DNA of 15,195 nt from an uncultured Collinsella sp. (GTDB lineage Bacteria; Actinomycetota; Coriobacteriia; Coriobacteriales; Coriobacteriaceae). This document shows, piece by piece, positions 1 to 6,455 of this stretch (position 1 is the stretch's first letter; every line of letters starts with the position of its first letter). Both the position numbers and the translations under genes were made by a program. Where the stretch lies: assembly GCA_900540985.1 (NCBI GenBank), contig UQIC01000046.1, positions 1 to 15,195 on the forward strand, written 5' to 3'. The notes below the pieces were generated by a model, which saw only the letters and a program-made list of their open reading frames with translations, had not been told where the DNA came from and did no database searches.

Positions 1-28
1 GCATGCCGTGCCCTCCGCTAACACGCAC

Positions 29-84
29 CGGCTTCGGCCGCCTGCCGGCGTCCTCGCCAGCTCGCTAAAAACGCTCCGCGTTTT
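29..84. repeat. Serial short hairpins downstream of tRNA-Leu
   Basis: Two perfect small inverted repeats are visible: CGGC-TTCG-GCCG at 29-40, and AAAACGC-TCC-GCGTTTT at 68-84, flanked by GCTCGCT words. I see no gene in positions 1-134. The style (short GC-rich hairpins in series, ending in a tRNA-like T-arm) matches the insert at 6289-6410 next to tRNA-Phe. The function is unknown and the region may continue beyond the window edge. Confidence 0.5.
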
Positions 85-102
85 CTTTACGCTCGCTCCT
101 TC

Positions 103-130
103 GCAGGTTTAAGTCCCTGCGATGGGCCCA
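103..130 (+). pseudogene. tRNA 3'-end-like remnant (T-arm plus acceptor tail)
   Basis: The stem GCAGG/CCTGC (103-107, 116-120) closes an 8-base loop TTTAAGTC. It is followed by GATGGGCCCA, which resembles an acceptor 3' strand ending in CCA. No D-arm, anticodon arm or 5' acceptor strand is recognisable upstream, and the T-loop is one base too long, so this is not a working tRNA. It abuts the A-run of the tRNA-Leu terminator on the opposite strand. A comparable remnant lies at 6383-6410. Confidence 0.45.
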
Positions 131-134
131 TAAC

Positions 135-158
135 AAAAAAGCTCCCATTGCTGGGAGC
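135..158 (-). terminator. Rho-independent terminator of tRNA-Leu
   Basis: Read on the minus strand, a perfect 7-bp stem GCTCCCA/TGGGAGC with a GCAA loop is followed by TTTTTT. It begins 13 bases past the CCA end of tRNA-Leu, so it is the terminator of that gene. Confidence 0.85.
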
Positions 159-170
159 TCTTCCATTTAA

Positions 171-257
171 TGGTGCGGGCGAAAGGACTTGAACCTTCAT
201 GGGGTTGCCCCCATACGGACCTGAACCGTACGCGTCTGCCAATTCCGCCACGCCCGC
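171..257 (-). tRNA. tRNA-Leu (anticodon CAG)
   Basis: An 87-base tRNA with CCA encoded. The acceptor strands GCGGGCG and CGCCCGC pair fully. The anticodon stem TACGG/CCGTA closes the 7-base loop TTCAGGT, which gives anticodon CAG. A long variable arm (TGGGG-GCAA-CCCCA) is typical of a class II tRNA such as Leu, and the T-loop is the canonical TTCAAGT. It has its own promoter (269-297) and terminator (135-158), so it is probably transcribed alone as well as by read-through from tatD, whose stop lies 43 bases upstream. Confidence 0.95.
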
Positions 258-268
258 GTGCAGGAATT

Positions 269-297
269 AGAATAACGGAGCGCCACCGCGAACGCAA
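269..297 (-). promoter_or_regulatory. Promoter of tRNA-Leu
   Basis: On the minus strand, -35 TTGCGT (292-297) and -10 TATTCT (269-274) are separated by 17 bp. The expected start is only about 5 bases before the tRNA 5' end. It fits within the 43-bp gap after tatD. Confidence 0.6.
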
Positions 298-300
298 GAA

Positions 301-1218
301 CTATTTTTGAAAAAGTTTGCAGGCATTTTCCCAAGCGGCTTGCGCGATTGTTTCGGCATCCTCACCTGTGCGATCGACACGGTCGTTAACCAGCGCGTTT
401 GCCGTAATGGAGATCATTGCGGGCTCGCATTCAAGACCGCGGATGGGCTCCGGAGCCATATACGGGCAATCCGTCTCAAACAAAATTCGATCGAGTGGGG
501 TTGCCGCAAATGCCTCGCGCACGTCGTCGTTGCGCTTAAAGGTGGCCGCGCCACCATAGGCGATATAGCAGCCCAGCTCCACAAAGCGCTCCATCGTGGC
601 GCGGTCCTCGCCAAAGCAGTGCAGCACACAACCGGCCTGGGGCACGCCCACCTCACGAAGCACGTTGTAGGCGTCCACGTGCGAGGTACGCTCATAGTCC
701 GTGTCCTCGTGGCGCAGATGCAGCTCCACCGGCACGTTACGGCACACGGCAAGCTCGAGTTGGCGCGCCATGCAGTCAATCTGCACGTTATGGGGTGCCG
801 GCGCGATATCGTCGTCATAGTCCATGTGGTAGTCCAGGCCGATTTCGCCAATACCGGCGCATAAGGGGTCATCGAGTGCGGCAACGACCTGTGCGTGAAC
901 GTCGTCGGTATAGTCCGGCGCGCCATACGGATGCACGCCGGCAAGATACTTGATCTGAGGGATATCCTGCATCGGCAGAATTTCGCGCACGAGCCAGTCG
1001 CTATAGTCCGTCACGCTGCGCTTGTCGGCGATGGGGTCGAACATCGTCACCAACAGGTCGACGCCCGCGGCTTTGGCGCGCACGAGCGTCTCGGGCACTT
1101 CTTTGCCCCAAAACGAAAGCAGATGCGCATGCGTGTCGGCAAGCGGCGCCAAGGGCACGGGACAAGCAACCGTCTTCTTTTTCTTGGTAAACGTCACGCG
1201 TTCGGCATTAAGCGTCAT
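301..1218 (-). CDS. tatD: TatD-family metal-dependent hydrolase (putative DNase)
   Basis: A 305-aa cytoplasmic TIM-barrel metal hydrolase of the TatD/YcfH family, whose members are metal-dependent 3'-5' exonucleases or phosphoesterases. Visible family signatures are DTHAH at residues 28-32 (metal ligands), GVHP at 94-97, GEIGLDY at 124-130 (bridging Glu), the HLRH region at 167-170, HCF at 200-202, and the C-terminal ETDCPY at 248-253 followed by PEPIRG. About 25 residues precede DTHAH, including a lysine run KKKK at 12-15, so the N-terminus is somewhat longer than usual. The ATG at 1218 is chosen because it has AGGAG about 8 bases upstream and overlaps the end of rsmA by 11 bases, suggesting translational coupling. 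tatD next to rsmA is a widely conserved pair in Gram-positives; the rnmV gene often found between them is absent. The family call is firm, but the exact substrate is not known from sequence. Confidence 0.93.
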   Translation of the reverse strand: MTLNAERVTFTKKKKTVACPVPLAPLADTHAHLLSFWGKEVPETLVRAKAAGVDLLVTMFDPIADKRSVTDYSDWLVREILPMQDIPQIKYLAGVHPYGAPDYTDDVHAQVVAALDDPLCAGIGEIGLDYHMDYDDDIAPAPHNVQIDCMARQLELAVCRNVPVELHLRHEDTDYERTSHVDAYNVLREVGVPQAGCVLHCFGEDRATMERFVELGCYIAYGGAATFKRNDDVREAFAATPLDRILFETDCPYMAPEPIRGLECEPAMISITANALVNDRVDRTGEDAETIAQAAWENACKLFQK

Positions 1219-2068
1219 GGATTAGCTCCTGGGCCAGGCGGACAAAGTCGGCAACATCAAGCGTTTCGGCGCGCGTGGTGGATGCGATACCGCAAGCCTC
1301 AAAGGCGGCATCGAGCACGTCCTTGGCAAAGCCGTTGGCGCTCATGGAGTTGCGAATGGTCTTGCGACGCTGAGCAAATGCAGCGTCGATCACGCGGGCC
1401 ACAAACTCGCGGTCGAGCCCCTCGGGCACCACGCCGTCAACGCGGTCGATACGCACGACGGCCGAGTCCACGTGCGGCGCCGGCATAAAGCAACGCGGCG
1501 GCACCTCAAAGCGACCCGTAACCTGCGCATACAGGCCGAGCTTTGTCGTGTAGCCGCCATAGGTCTTGTTGCCCGGCGTTGCGGCAATACGATCGGCAAC
1601 CTCCTTTTGCACCATGACGACGGCGCGCTTGAGCGCGGGCATCGTCTGGAAGAACTGCAGGATGATTGTCGCCGCCACGTTATAGGGCAAGTTCGCGACA
1701 AACACCGTGGGTTCACCACCGGCGGCCTGCTCAATCTGCTCCGGCGTCACTTTGAGCGCGTCGCCCATGATAAAGCGGAAGTTGGCATAGTCAGCGGCGT
1801 GAGCATCGAGCACCGGCTCGAGCTCGGGATCTGCCTCAATCGACGTAACGCACGCCGCCTCCTGCAGCAGGGCCAACGTCAGCGTGCCGCAACCCGGGCC
1901 GACCTCGAGCACGCGCTCATCGCCCGCAAGCTCAGCGAGCTCACAGATACGTTCGATCACATGGTTGTCGATCAGGAAGTTCTGGCCCAGGCGATGCTTG
2001 GTCGCAAGGCCAAACTCCTCTAGCAGCTCCCTAGTTGCCGTGGGGTTTGCCAAAGGCGAAGTTGTCAT
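1208..2068 (-). CDS. rsmA: 16S rRNA (A1518/A1519-N6)-dimethyltransferase RsmA/KsgA
   Basis: A 286-aa enzyme that uses SAM to dimethylate two adjacent adenines in the 3' terminal helix of 16S rRNA during small-subunit assembly. The Rossmann-fold methyltransferase motifs are present in order: LGQNFL at residues 27-32 (KsgA N-terminal signature), EVGPGCGTLT at 55-64 (SAM binding), acidic E78/D80 in SIEAD, and the catalytic NLPYN at 126-130. The C-terminal segment FAQRRKTIRN is the usual KsgA helical domain signature. The start at 2068 is supported by AAGGAGG about 5 bases upstream. The metG terminator lies only about 40 bases upstream, so expression must come from a promoter overlapping that hairpin or from read-through. 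It overlaps the downstream tatD by 11 bases. Length is normal for the family. Confidence 0.96.
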   Translation of the reverse strand: MTTSPLANPTATRELLEEFGLATKHRLGQNFLIDNHVIERICELAELAGDERVLEVGPGCGTLTLALLQEAACVTSIEADPELEPVLDAHAADYANFRFIMGDALKVTPEQIEQAAGGEPTVFVANLPYNVAATIILQFFQTMPALKRAVVMVQKEVADRIAATPGNKTYGGYTTKLGLYAQVTGRFEVPPRCFMPAPHVDSAVVRIDRVDGVVPEGLDREFVARVIDAAFAQRRKTIRNSMSANGFAKDVLDAAFEACGIASTTRAETLDVADFVRLAQELIHDA

Positions 2069-2098
2069 GGTTGCCTCCTTAACATGGTGGCTGCATCG

Positions 2099-2136
2099 TA
2101 AAGCAAAAGGGCATGGACCGTTGCGGCCATGCCCTT
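2099..2136 (-). terminator. Rho-independent terminator of metG
   Basis: A perfect 10-bp inverted repeat AAGGGCATGG/CCATGCCCTT (2107-2116, 2127-2136) has a 10-base loop and, on the minus strand, is followed by TTTTGCTTTA. It lies 39 bases past the metG stop and just ahead of the rsmA leader, so it separates or attenuates transcription between the two genes. Confidence 0.8.
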
Positions 2137-2175
2137 ACAGCTAAACAGCAAATTGCCGATATGGCGCGCAGCGGC

Positions 2176-3777
2176 TTAGCCCAGACGCGGGAACAGCGGA
2201 TCGCCCTTCTCGACGGGCTGACCGCCGGCAAGCAGGCCCCAAGTGCAAATGCCCTTGAGGTCGTCGCTCGCGGCCTCGCCCTCACAGGACAGACGGCGCA
2301 GGGCCTCGACAGAAGTCTGGGGCATGAGCGGCATCAGCAGGTGAGCGGCAATGCGGATGGCCTCGAGCAGGTTGTAGATCACAAATGCCAGTTCGTCAGC
2401 CTTGGCCTCGTCCTTGGCAAGCGCCCAGGGCTCGGAGTCCTCGATGTAGTGGTTGGCGGCGTGGATGAGCTCCATGACCTCGTCCTTGGCTCCACCGTAA
2501 TCGAGCACGTCCATCTTGGTCATGTAGCGCTCGACCAGACCATCGGCAATCTTTGCCAGCGGGTTGTCGAACGCGTCGGCAGACGCCGGTTTAGCCGGGG
2601 CGCAGCCGTCAAAGTACTTTGCGCTCATGTTGAGCGAACGCGAGATAAGGTTGCCCCAGCTGTTGGCCAGGTCGGCGTTGTAGACCTGCTCCATGCGGTC
2701 GAAGCTGATGGCGCCGTCGGTACCGGGGACGACGTCGGTCATGAAGTAGTAGCGATAGCCCTCGACGCCCAGCATGTCGATAACGTCCTGCGGAGCGATG
2801 GCGTTGCCGCGGCTCTTGGACATCTTCTCGGCCTTGCCAGTCTCGGCATTGCGCACGGTCAGGAAGCCGTGGGCAAAGACGTGCTCGGGCAGGGCCTCGC
2901 CAATGGCCATGAGCATGGCGGGCCAAATGACGCAGTGGAAGCGGATGATGTCCTTACCCACGATGTGGAACTGCGCGGGCCAGCGATAGGCCAGCTCGGC
3001 ACGCGCCTCATCGGTGTCGACACCGTAGCCGACGGCCGTCATATAGTTGAGCAGCGCATCGAACCACACGTAGGTCACGTGACCCTCGTCAAACGGGACC
3101 TGGATGCCCCAGTCAAAGCTCGTACGGCTCACGGAAAGGTCATTAAGGCCGCCCTCGACAAAGCTGCGTACCTCATTCATACGGAACGCAGGCTCGACAA
3201 AGTCGGGGTGCTCGTCATAGAGCTTGAGCAGCTTGTCCTGGAAGGCGGAAAGCTTAAAGAAGTAGGACTCCTCCTGCACGCGCTCAAGCGGACGGTGGCA
3301 GTCGGGGCACAGGTGCTGGCCGACGCTGCCGTACTCCTCGTCGCCCTTCTGGACCTGCGTATCAGTGAAGTAGGTCTCGTCAGGCACGCAATACCAACCG
3401 TCGTAGCTGCCCTTATACAGGTAGCCGGACTCCTTCATGCGCTCCCACAGGTACTGCACAGCATGATGCTGGCGCGGCTCGGTGGTGCGGATGAAGTCGT
3501 CGTTGGAAATCTCGAGCTTGCTCCAAAGCTCCTTGAAGTGCGGGGCCTGGCTGTCGGTCCACTCCTGCGGCGTCATGTTGTGCTTGGCTGCGGCCTCGGC
3601 GACCTTCTCGCCGTGCTCGTCCATGCCGGTCAGGAACTTGACGTTATAGCCAGCGGAGCGGCGATAGCGAGCCTGAACGTCGGCGATGATGGTGGAATAA
3701 GCCGTGCCCAGGTGCGGATCGGCGTTGACGTAGTAGATGGGCGTCGTGATAAAGAACGAAGGCTTGCTTTGATCCAT
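2176..3777 (-). CDS. metG: Methionyl-tRNA synthetase
   Basis: A 533-aa class I aminoacyl-tRNA synthetase that charges tRNA-Met. The Rossmann domain opens with TTPIYYVNADPHLGTAYS at residues 11-28; HLGT is the HIGH motif. It is followed by GMDEHGEKV. A zinc-knuckle-like CPDC near residue 157 lies in the connective peptide, and the KMSKSRGN signature sits near residue 316. The C-terminal part is the helical anticodon-binding domain, with NLLEAIRIAAHLLMPLMPQ. The protein ends soon after that domain, so the extra C-terminal OB-fold dimerisation domain of some bacterial MetRS proteins is absent. The start at 3777 has a strong GGAGG 10 bases upstream. The gene ends in its own terminator at 2099-2136. 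It lies downstream of rsmI on the same strand with a 69-bp gap. Confidence 0.97.
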   Translation of the reverse strand: MDQSKPSFFITTPIYYVNADPHLGTAYSTIIADVQARYRRSAGYNVKFLTGMDEHGEKVAEAAAKHNMTPQEWTDSQAPHFKELWSKLEISNDDFIRTTEPRQHHAVQYLWERMKESGYLYKGSYDGWYCVPDETYFTDTQVQKGDEEYGSVGQHLCPDCHRPLERVQEESYFFKLSAFQDKLLKLYDEHPDFVEPAFRMNEVRSFVEGGLNDLSVSRTSFDWGIQVPFDEGHVTYVWFDALLNYMTAVGYGVDTDEARAELAYRWPAQFHIVGKDIIRFHCVIWPAMLMAIGEALPEHVFAHGFLTVRNAETGKAEKMSKSRGNAIAPQDVIDMLGVEGYRYYFMTDVVPGTDGAISFDRMEQVYNADLANSWGNLISRSLNMSAKYFDGCAPAKPASADAFDNPLAKIADGLVERYMTKMDVLDYGGAKDEVMELIHAANHYIEDSEPWALAKDEAKADELAFVIYNLLEAIRIAAHLLMPLMPQTSVEALRRLSCEGEAASDDLKGICTWGLLAGGQPVEKGDPLFPRLG

Positions 3778-3816
3778 GGGGTTTGTCCTCCAGAAAAACG
3801 TTGCATACAGGGGATG

Positions 3817-3822
3817 ATTCTA
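3817..3822 (-). promoter_or_regulatory. Candidate -10 element for metG
   Basis: The hexamer TAGAAT on the minus strand lies 39 bases before the metG start, in the gap between rsmI and metG. No good -35 is seen at 16-18 bp. This supports at best a weak internal promoter. The short leader leaves no room for a T-box. Confidence 0.3.
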
Positions 3823-3846
3823 GCGCAAGGGCTGGATATCCTCCAT

Positions 3847-4725
3847 CTATTGCATATCGAGCACCATGGCATAGACATCGCGCTTGCGGCGCGAATACTT
3901 CTGAGACAGGCGCTTGGCCACCGCAGAGGCGGGCTCTCCCTCCTCGAGCGCGGCGCGGATATCCTCGCGCAGGGCCTCGTCGGGATCCGCTGCCGCTGCG
4001 CCAACCGGCACGATACCGGCCTCCTCGTCCTCGCTCGGCGGCGCGATGACCAGCGCAATCTCGCCCTTTACCTCGCCGCGAGCACGCAGCTCCTCGGCGA
4101 GCTGGGCGGCGGGCCCGCGCAAGACTTCCTCGTGCAGCTTGGTGAGCTCGCGGCAGACGGCAACCTCACGCTGGGGAAAGACCTCCACCACGGCCTCGAG
4201 CGTCGCCACGATGCGATGTGGAGACTCGTAGAAGATGAGCGCGCCGGGCACCACGGCAAGGCGCTGCAAACGGCGCACACGGTCGCCGTGCTTTCGACCC
4301 AAAAAGCCCTCGAAGAAAAAATGCTCGCAGGAAATGCCGGACGAAACGAGCGCCGTGACGCAAGCAGAGGGCCCGGGAATAACTTCGACGGGCACATCGG
4401 CCTCACGCGCCGCCTCGACCAGCGCCTGGCCGGGATCGGACACGCTCGGCATGCCGGCGTCCGAGGCAAAGGCGAGGGTCTCCCCCGTCAGCAGACGGTC
4501 GACCAGGCCGGCGGCGCGGCTGGCGATCACATTCTCGTCGCAACGGACAAGCGGCTTGGAAATGCCCAGGTGCATCAGCAGCTTTGACGTCACGCGCGTG
4601 TCTTCGCAGCAGATGACATCGGCAGCGGCAAAGGTCTCGCCAACGCGCGGGGACAGGTCGCCCAGGTTGCCGATGGGCGTGCCGACCACATAGAGTTTGC
4701 CCGTATGGGCGCTGTTTTGCGTCAT
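3847..4725 (-). CDS. rsmI: 16S rRNA (cytidine-1402-2'-O)-methyltransferase RsmI
   Basis: A 292-aa SAM-dependent tetrapyrrole-methylase-fold enzyme that 2'-O-methylates C1402 in the ribosomal P site together with RsmH. Signatures in order are LYVVGTPIGNLGDLS at residues 11-25, the CCEDTR segment near 39-44, FASDAGMPSVSDPG near 85-98, VIPGPSA near 114-120, FFFEGFLGRK and FYESPHRI in the middle, and CRELTKLHEE. The C-terminal third is rich in Ala/Glu and ends in an SQKYSRRKRDVY basic segment, as is usual in actinobacterial RsmI. The ATG at 4725 lies 6 bases after the stop of the GH5-like gene, with only a weak AGGT as ribosome-binding site, so it is probably translated from the shared message. 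Length is typical. Confidence 0.95.
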   Translation of the reverse strand: MTQNSAHTGKLYVVGTPIGNLGDLSPRVGETFAAADVICCEDTRVTSKLLMHLGISKPLVRCDENVIASRAAGLVDRLLTGETLAFASDAGMPSVSDPGQALVEAAREADVPVEVIPGPSACVTALVSSGISCEHFFFEGFLGRKHGDRVRRLQRLAVVPGALIFYESPHRIVATLEAVVEVFPQREVAVCRELTKLHEEVLRGPAAQLAEELRARGEVKGEIALVIAPPSEDEEAGIVPVGAAAADPDEALREDIRAALEEGEPASAVAKRLSQKYSRRKRDVYAMVLDMQ

Positions 4726-4731
4726 ATCAAC

Positions 4732-5793
4732 CTATTCAATCATGCCGCGCTCGAGCGTACCGAGCGCCGCGCGGGCGTCCCATGCTGCAATGCGCTTCTC
4801 GGTCTTCCACGTTTGGAAGAACCAACCGGCAGCCGGCGCAAACGAAGCCAGCTGATTGGCGATAAACACGCGCTCGTAGGCATTGCGGCCCTCGGGCGTA
4901 ACCGACGAGTTGGCAAAGATCGCCGCGCCCGACCATTCGCCCACCAGCACGGGGAACCCAGTCGAAATCGCTTCTTTAAGCTCGCGCTTGTTACGCGAAA
5001 TCGCCGTCGTCAGCCCGCGGGGGCTCGTGATGTCGAGCGCATGCTCGTCGCGGTAATGGTACAGGTGAAGGTCCATGTAGACGTTCTTGTACTTGGCGCC
5101 GCGCATAAAATGCTTCCACTCGCTGGGATGCCCCGACGACGAGAAGACGACGATCTTATCCTCGGGCATATACGAACGGACGAGCTCATAGGCGTCGCGA
5201 TAGAAGTTGCGCAGGTAGTGCGCCGGAATGCCATCCGTCATGGTGAAGAGGCTCTTGCGGACACTCATCTGCGGCGTATCCAGCAGCTCAATACCCAGCA
5301 GGCTCTCGGCCTCGCCGTAACGCTCGGCCAAGCGCTCGAGCACGTCGAGTGCGACATGGCGGCCGTTAGTGGACGAATGCCACTCGGCAACAGCCTCCGG
5401 CGTGGCGGGCGAATCGTTGGAATCGCCCTGGCCACCGGGCACAGTTGCCAGGTCAAGCAGCACGCGGATGTCGTACTTGGCAGCCCACTCAATTGCACGG
5501 TCGATGTAGTCGACAACCGAGATGTAGGACGCATCGGACTCCTGCGAGCCAAAGGCATACCAGGGCACCGGCAGACGCACGGCGTTGAGGCCGATCTGCG
5601 CCATGCGACGGAAATCGTCCTCGCTCACAAACGTCTCGTAATGACGGCGCATGCGCTCGTTATAGGCGGCGGTGCCCATGGCCTCCTGCAGCTCGGCCGC
5701 GTTGGATGCACCGGTCGCCGCGTATAGCGACGGGGTCACCCAAGGCTCGGGAATAAACCAGCCAGAGAGATTAACGCCGAGTATCCTCTCCAT
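4732..5793 (-). CDS. GH5-like (exo-beta-1,3-glucanase type) glycoside hydrolase, altered active site
   Basis: A 353-aa protein with the clear layout of glycoside hydrolase family 5, closest in motif style to exo-1,3-beta-glucanases: GVNLSGWFIPEPWVTPSL at residues 6-23, HYETFVSEDDF at 51-61, LNAVRLPVPW at 69-78 (conserved Arg73), DLHLYHY at 241-247, the nucleophile region VLVGEWSGA at 282-290 (Glu286), and GWFFQTWK at 323-330. The acid/base motif usually read as NEP is DTP at 172-174, and the DLHG segment is DLAT at 114-117. Two catalytic-site positions beside the acid/base are therefore changed as well. There is no signal peptide, so it is predicted to be cytoplasmic. The start at 5793 is chosen for AAGGGGG upstream and because homology begins at once; the same frame stays open further upstream only through non-coding palindromes. 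It is followed after 6 bases by rsmI. It is either an inactive GH5 homologue (binding or regulatory) or an enzyme with displaced catalysis. Confidence 0.8.
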   Translation of the reverse strand: MERILGVNLSGWFIPEPWVTPSLYAATGASNAAELQEAMGTAAYNERMRRHYETFVSEDDFRRMAQIGLNAVRLPVPWYAFGSQESDASYISVVDYIDRAIEWAAKYDIRVLLDLATVPGGQGDSNDSPATPEAVAEWHSSTNGRHVALDVLERLAERYGEAESLLGIELLDTPQMSVRKSLFTMTDGIPAHYLRNFYRDAYELVRSYMPEDKIVVFSSSGHPSEWKHFMRGAKYKNVYMDLHLYHYRDEHALDITSPRGLTTAISRNKRELKEAISTGFPVLVGEWSGAAIFANSSVTPEGRNAYERVFIANQLASFAPAAGWFFQTWKTEKRIAAWDARAALGTLERGMIE

Positions 5794-5812
5794 CACTGCC
5801 CCCTTCGGATCG

Positions 5813-5829
5813 TGCAGGCCGAGCCTGCA
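5813..5829 (-). promoter_or_regulatory. Hairpin in the leader of the GH5-like gene
   Basis: A perfect 7-bp inverted repeat TGCAGGC/GCCTGCA with a 3-base loop lies about 20 bases before the start codon, close to the ribosome-binding site. There is no T-run, so it is not a terminator. It could tune translation, which is inference. Confidence 0.35.
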
Positions 5830-5858
5830 TCGTATTGCACAGGAAAAGTATCGTTTTG

Positions 5859-5898
5859 AGTATACCCGCGCGTGCGGACAGACGACCGAACGGTCTGT
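5859..5898 (-). promoter_or_regulatory. Putative promoter and operator-like inverted repeat for the GH5-like gene
   Basis: On the minus strand, TATACT (5859-5864) is a good -10. The -35 position (about 5881-5887) has no consensus but is covered by nested inverted repeats: ACAGAC/GTCTGT (5878-5883, 5893-5898) enclosing GACCG-AA-CGGTC (5884-5895). A dyad over the -35 is the usual place for a repressor or activator. No regulator gene is adjacent. Confidence 0.4.
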
Positions 5899-5981
5899 AA
5901 AGTGGCGCAAAAGCGGGAGGAATATCTGGGCGGGCCCGAGATGGCGCGCCGAGATGTACATATGCGCCGGAAGTAGGCGGC

Positions 5982-6225
5982 CGGAAAGCGCATCCCGTTT
6001 TTCGCAAAAGACTGGGATGCATTTTCCGTTCGAGGCCTCAATCGGAAAATGCATCCCGTTCTGAGCGCGAGATCTGGGACGCAGTTTCCGCCAAAGGCCG
6101 CAAAAGGAAAGCACGTCCCATTCTGACGCCGGATTCCGGGTCGCGCTTTCCCAAGCGACATCAAAGCGGAAAACGCATCCCACTCTGAAGCCAAATTCCG
6201 GGACGCAATTTCCGCAGAGCCCTCG
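5982..6225. repeat. Tandem palindrome array, 62-bp period
   Basis: Left arms start at 6014, 6076, 6138 and 6200, exactly 62 bp apart. Each unit is a 15-base left arm (GGGACGCATTTTCCG type), a 14-base loop, a 15-base right arm (CGGAAAACGCATCCC type) and an 18-base linker of TTCTGA..GCC..ATTCC type. Unit 1 (6014-6057) is a perfect 15-bp stem whose loop holds a second palindrome, GAGGCCTC. Units 2 and 3 have 4 mismatched arm positions each. A solitary right arm lies at 5982-5996, and the last left arm (6200-6214) is cut off where the 63-bp repeat starts at 6226. The array sits between the GH5-like promoter and tRNA-Phe. No protein is convincing here. The function is unknown; a REP/BIME-like intergenic repeat is the nearest analogue. 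Confidence 0.8.
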
Positions 6226-6288
6226 ATAAAAGAAAAGGACCCCTTTGCAGAGGTCCTAGTCAATTCAAGGTGGCGGGGAAGGGAATCG
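6226..6288 (-). repeat. 63-bp direct repeat, copy 1: displaced tRNA-Phe 3' end and terminator
   Basis: This copy matches 6411-6473 at 62 of 63 positions (the only difference is a G for A in the terminator loop). It carries the terminator hairpin AGGACC/GGTCCT (6236-6241, 6252-6257) with a T-rich tail, the trailer, and the last bases of tRNA-Phe from the T-loop to the discriminator. Identity stops inside the T-arm at 6288, which is the classic crossover place for tRNA-targeting integration. It is not a functional tRNA. Confidence 0.85.
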
Positions 6289-6374
6289 CGTCCGCGCGCT
6301 GCGCGGACGGACCGCTGCGGCGCTTACGCGCCTTGCGAGCTGCGCTGGCAAACGCTTACGCGTTTACTCAGCTC
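6289..6374. repeat. Three consecutive hairpins in the insert between the direct repeats
   Basis: The first is a perfect 9-bp stem CGTCCGCGC-GCT-GCGCGGACG (6289-6309). The second is GGCGC-TTAC-GCGCC (6319-6332). The third is AAACGC-TTAC-GCGTTT (6350-6365), itself enclosed by GAGCTG/CAGCTC (6337-6342, 6369-6374). Two of the loops share the word CGCTTACGCG. There is no open reading frame of note. The function is unknown. Confidence 0.65.
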
Positions 6375-6382
6375 CGCGCCCT

Positions 6383-6410
6383 CATGGGTTCGATTCCATG
6401 TGGGGGCTGC
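6383..6410 (+). pseudogene. tRNA 3'-end-like remnant (T-arm plus acceptor-like tail)
   Basis: The stem CATGG/CCATG (6383-6387, 6396-6400) has the loop GTTCGATT, which contains the canonical TTCGATT T-loop, and is followed by TGGGGGCTGC. No other tRNA arms are visible upstream, only hairpins. It directly abuts the second 63-bp repeat and runs opposite to tRNA-Phe, in the same arrangement as the remnant beside tRNA-Leu. Confidence 0.5.
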
Positions 6411-6442
6411 ATAAAAGAAAAGGACCCCTTTACAGAGGTCCT
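6411..6442 (-). terminator. Rho-independent terminator of tRNA-Phe
   Basis: On the minus strand, the stem AGGACC/GGTCCT, extended by CT/AG after one mismatch, is followed by TTTTCTTTTAT. It lies 14 bases past the tRNA-Phe 3' end and forms the downstream half of repeat copy 2. Confidence 0.8.
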
Positions 6443-6455
6443 AGTCAATTCAAGG

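Noticed and set aside
2113..4587. An 824-codon open frame on the plus strand opposite metG and rsmI.
   Set aside because: It is antisense to two certain genes and its translation has no recognisable domain; long antisense frames are common in GC-rich coding DNA.
5982..6225. CRISPR array.
   Set aside because: The spacing is regular, but the would-be spacers are themselves conserved between units, the arms diverge, there are only 3-4 units, and no cas gene is present.
5794..6263. Open minus-strand frames through the palindrome array, including a long N-terminal extension of the GH5-like protein.
   Set aside because: Their translation is just the repeat units in changing frames. GH5 homology starts exactly at the ATG at 5793, which has a good ribosome-binding site.
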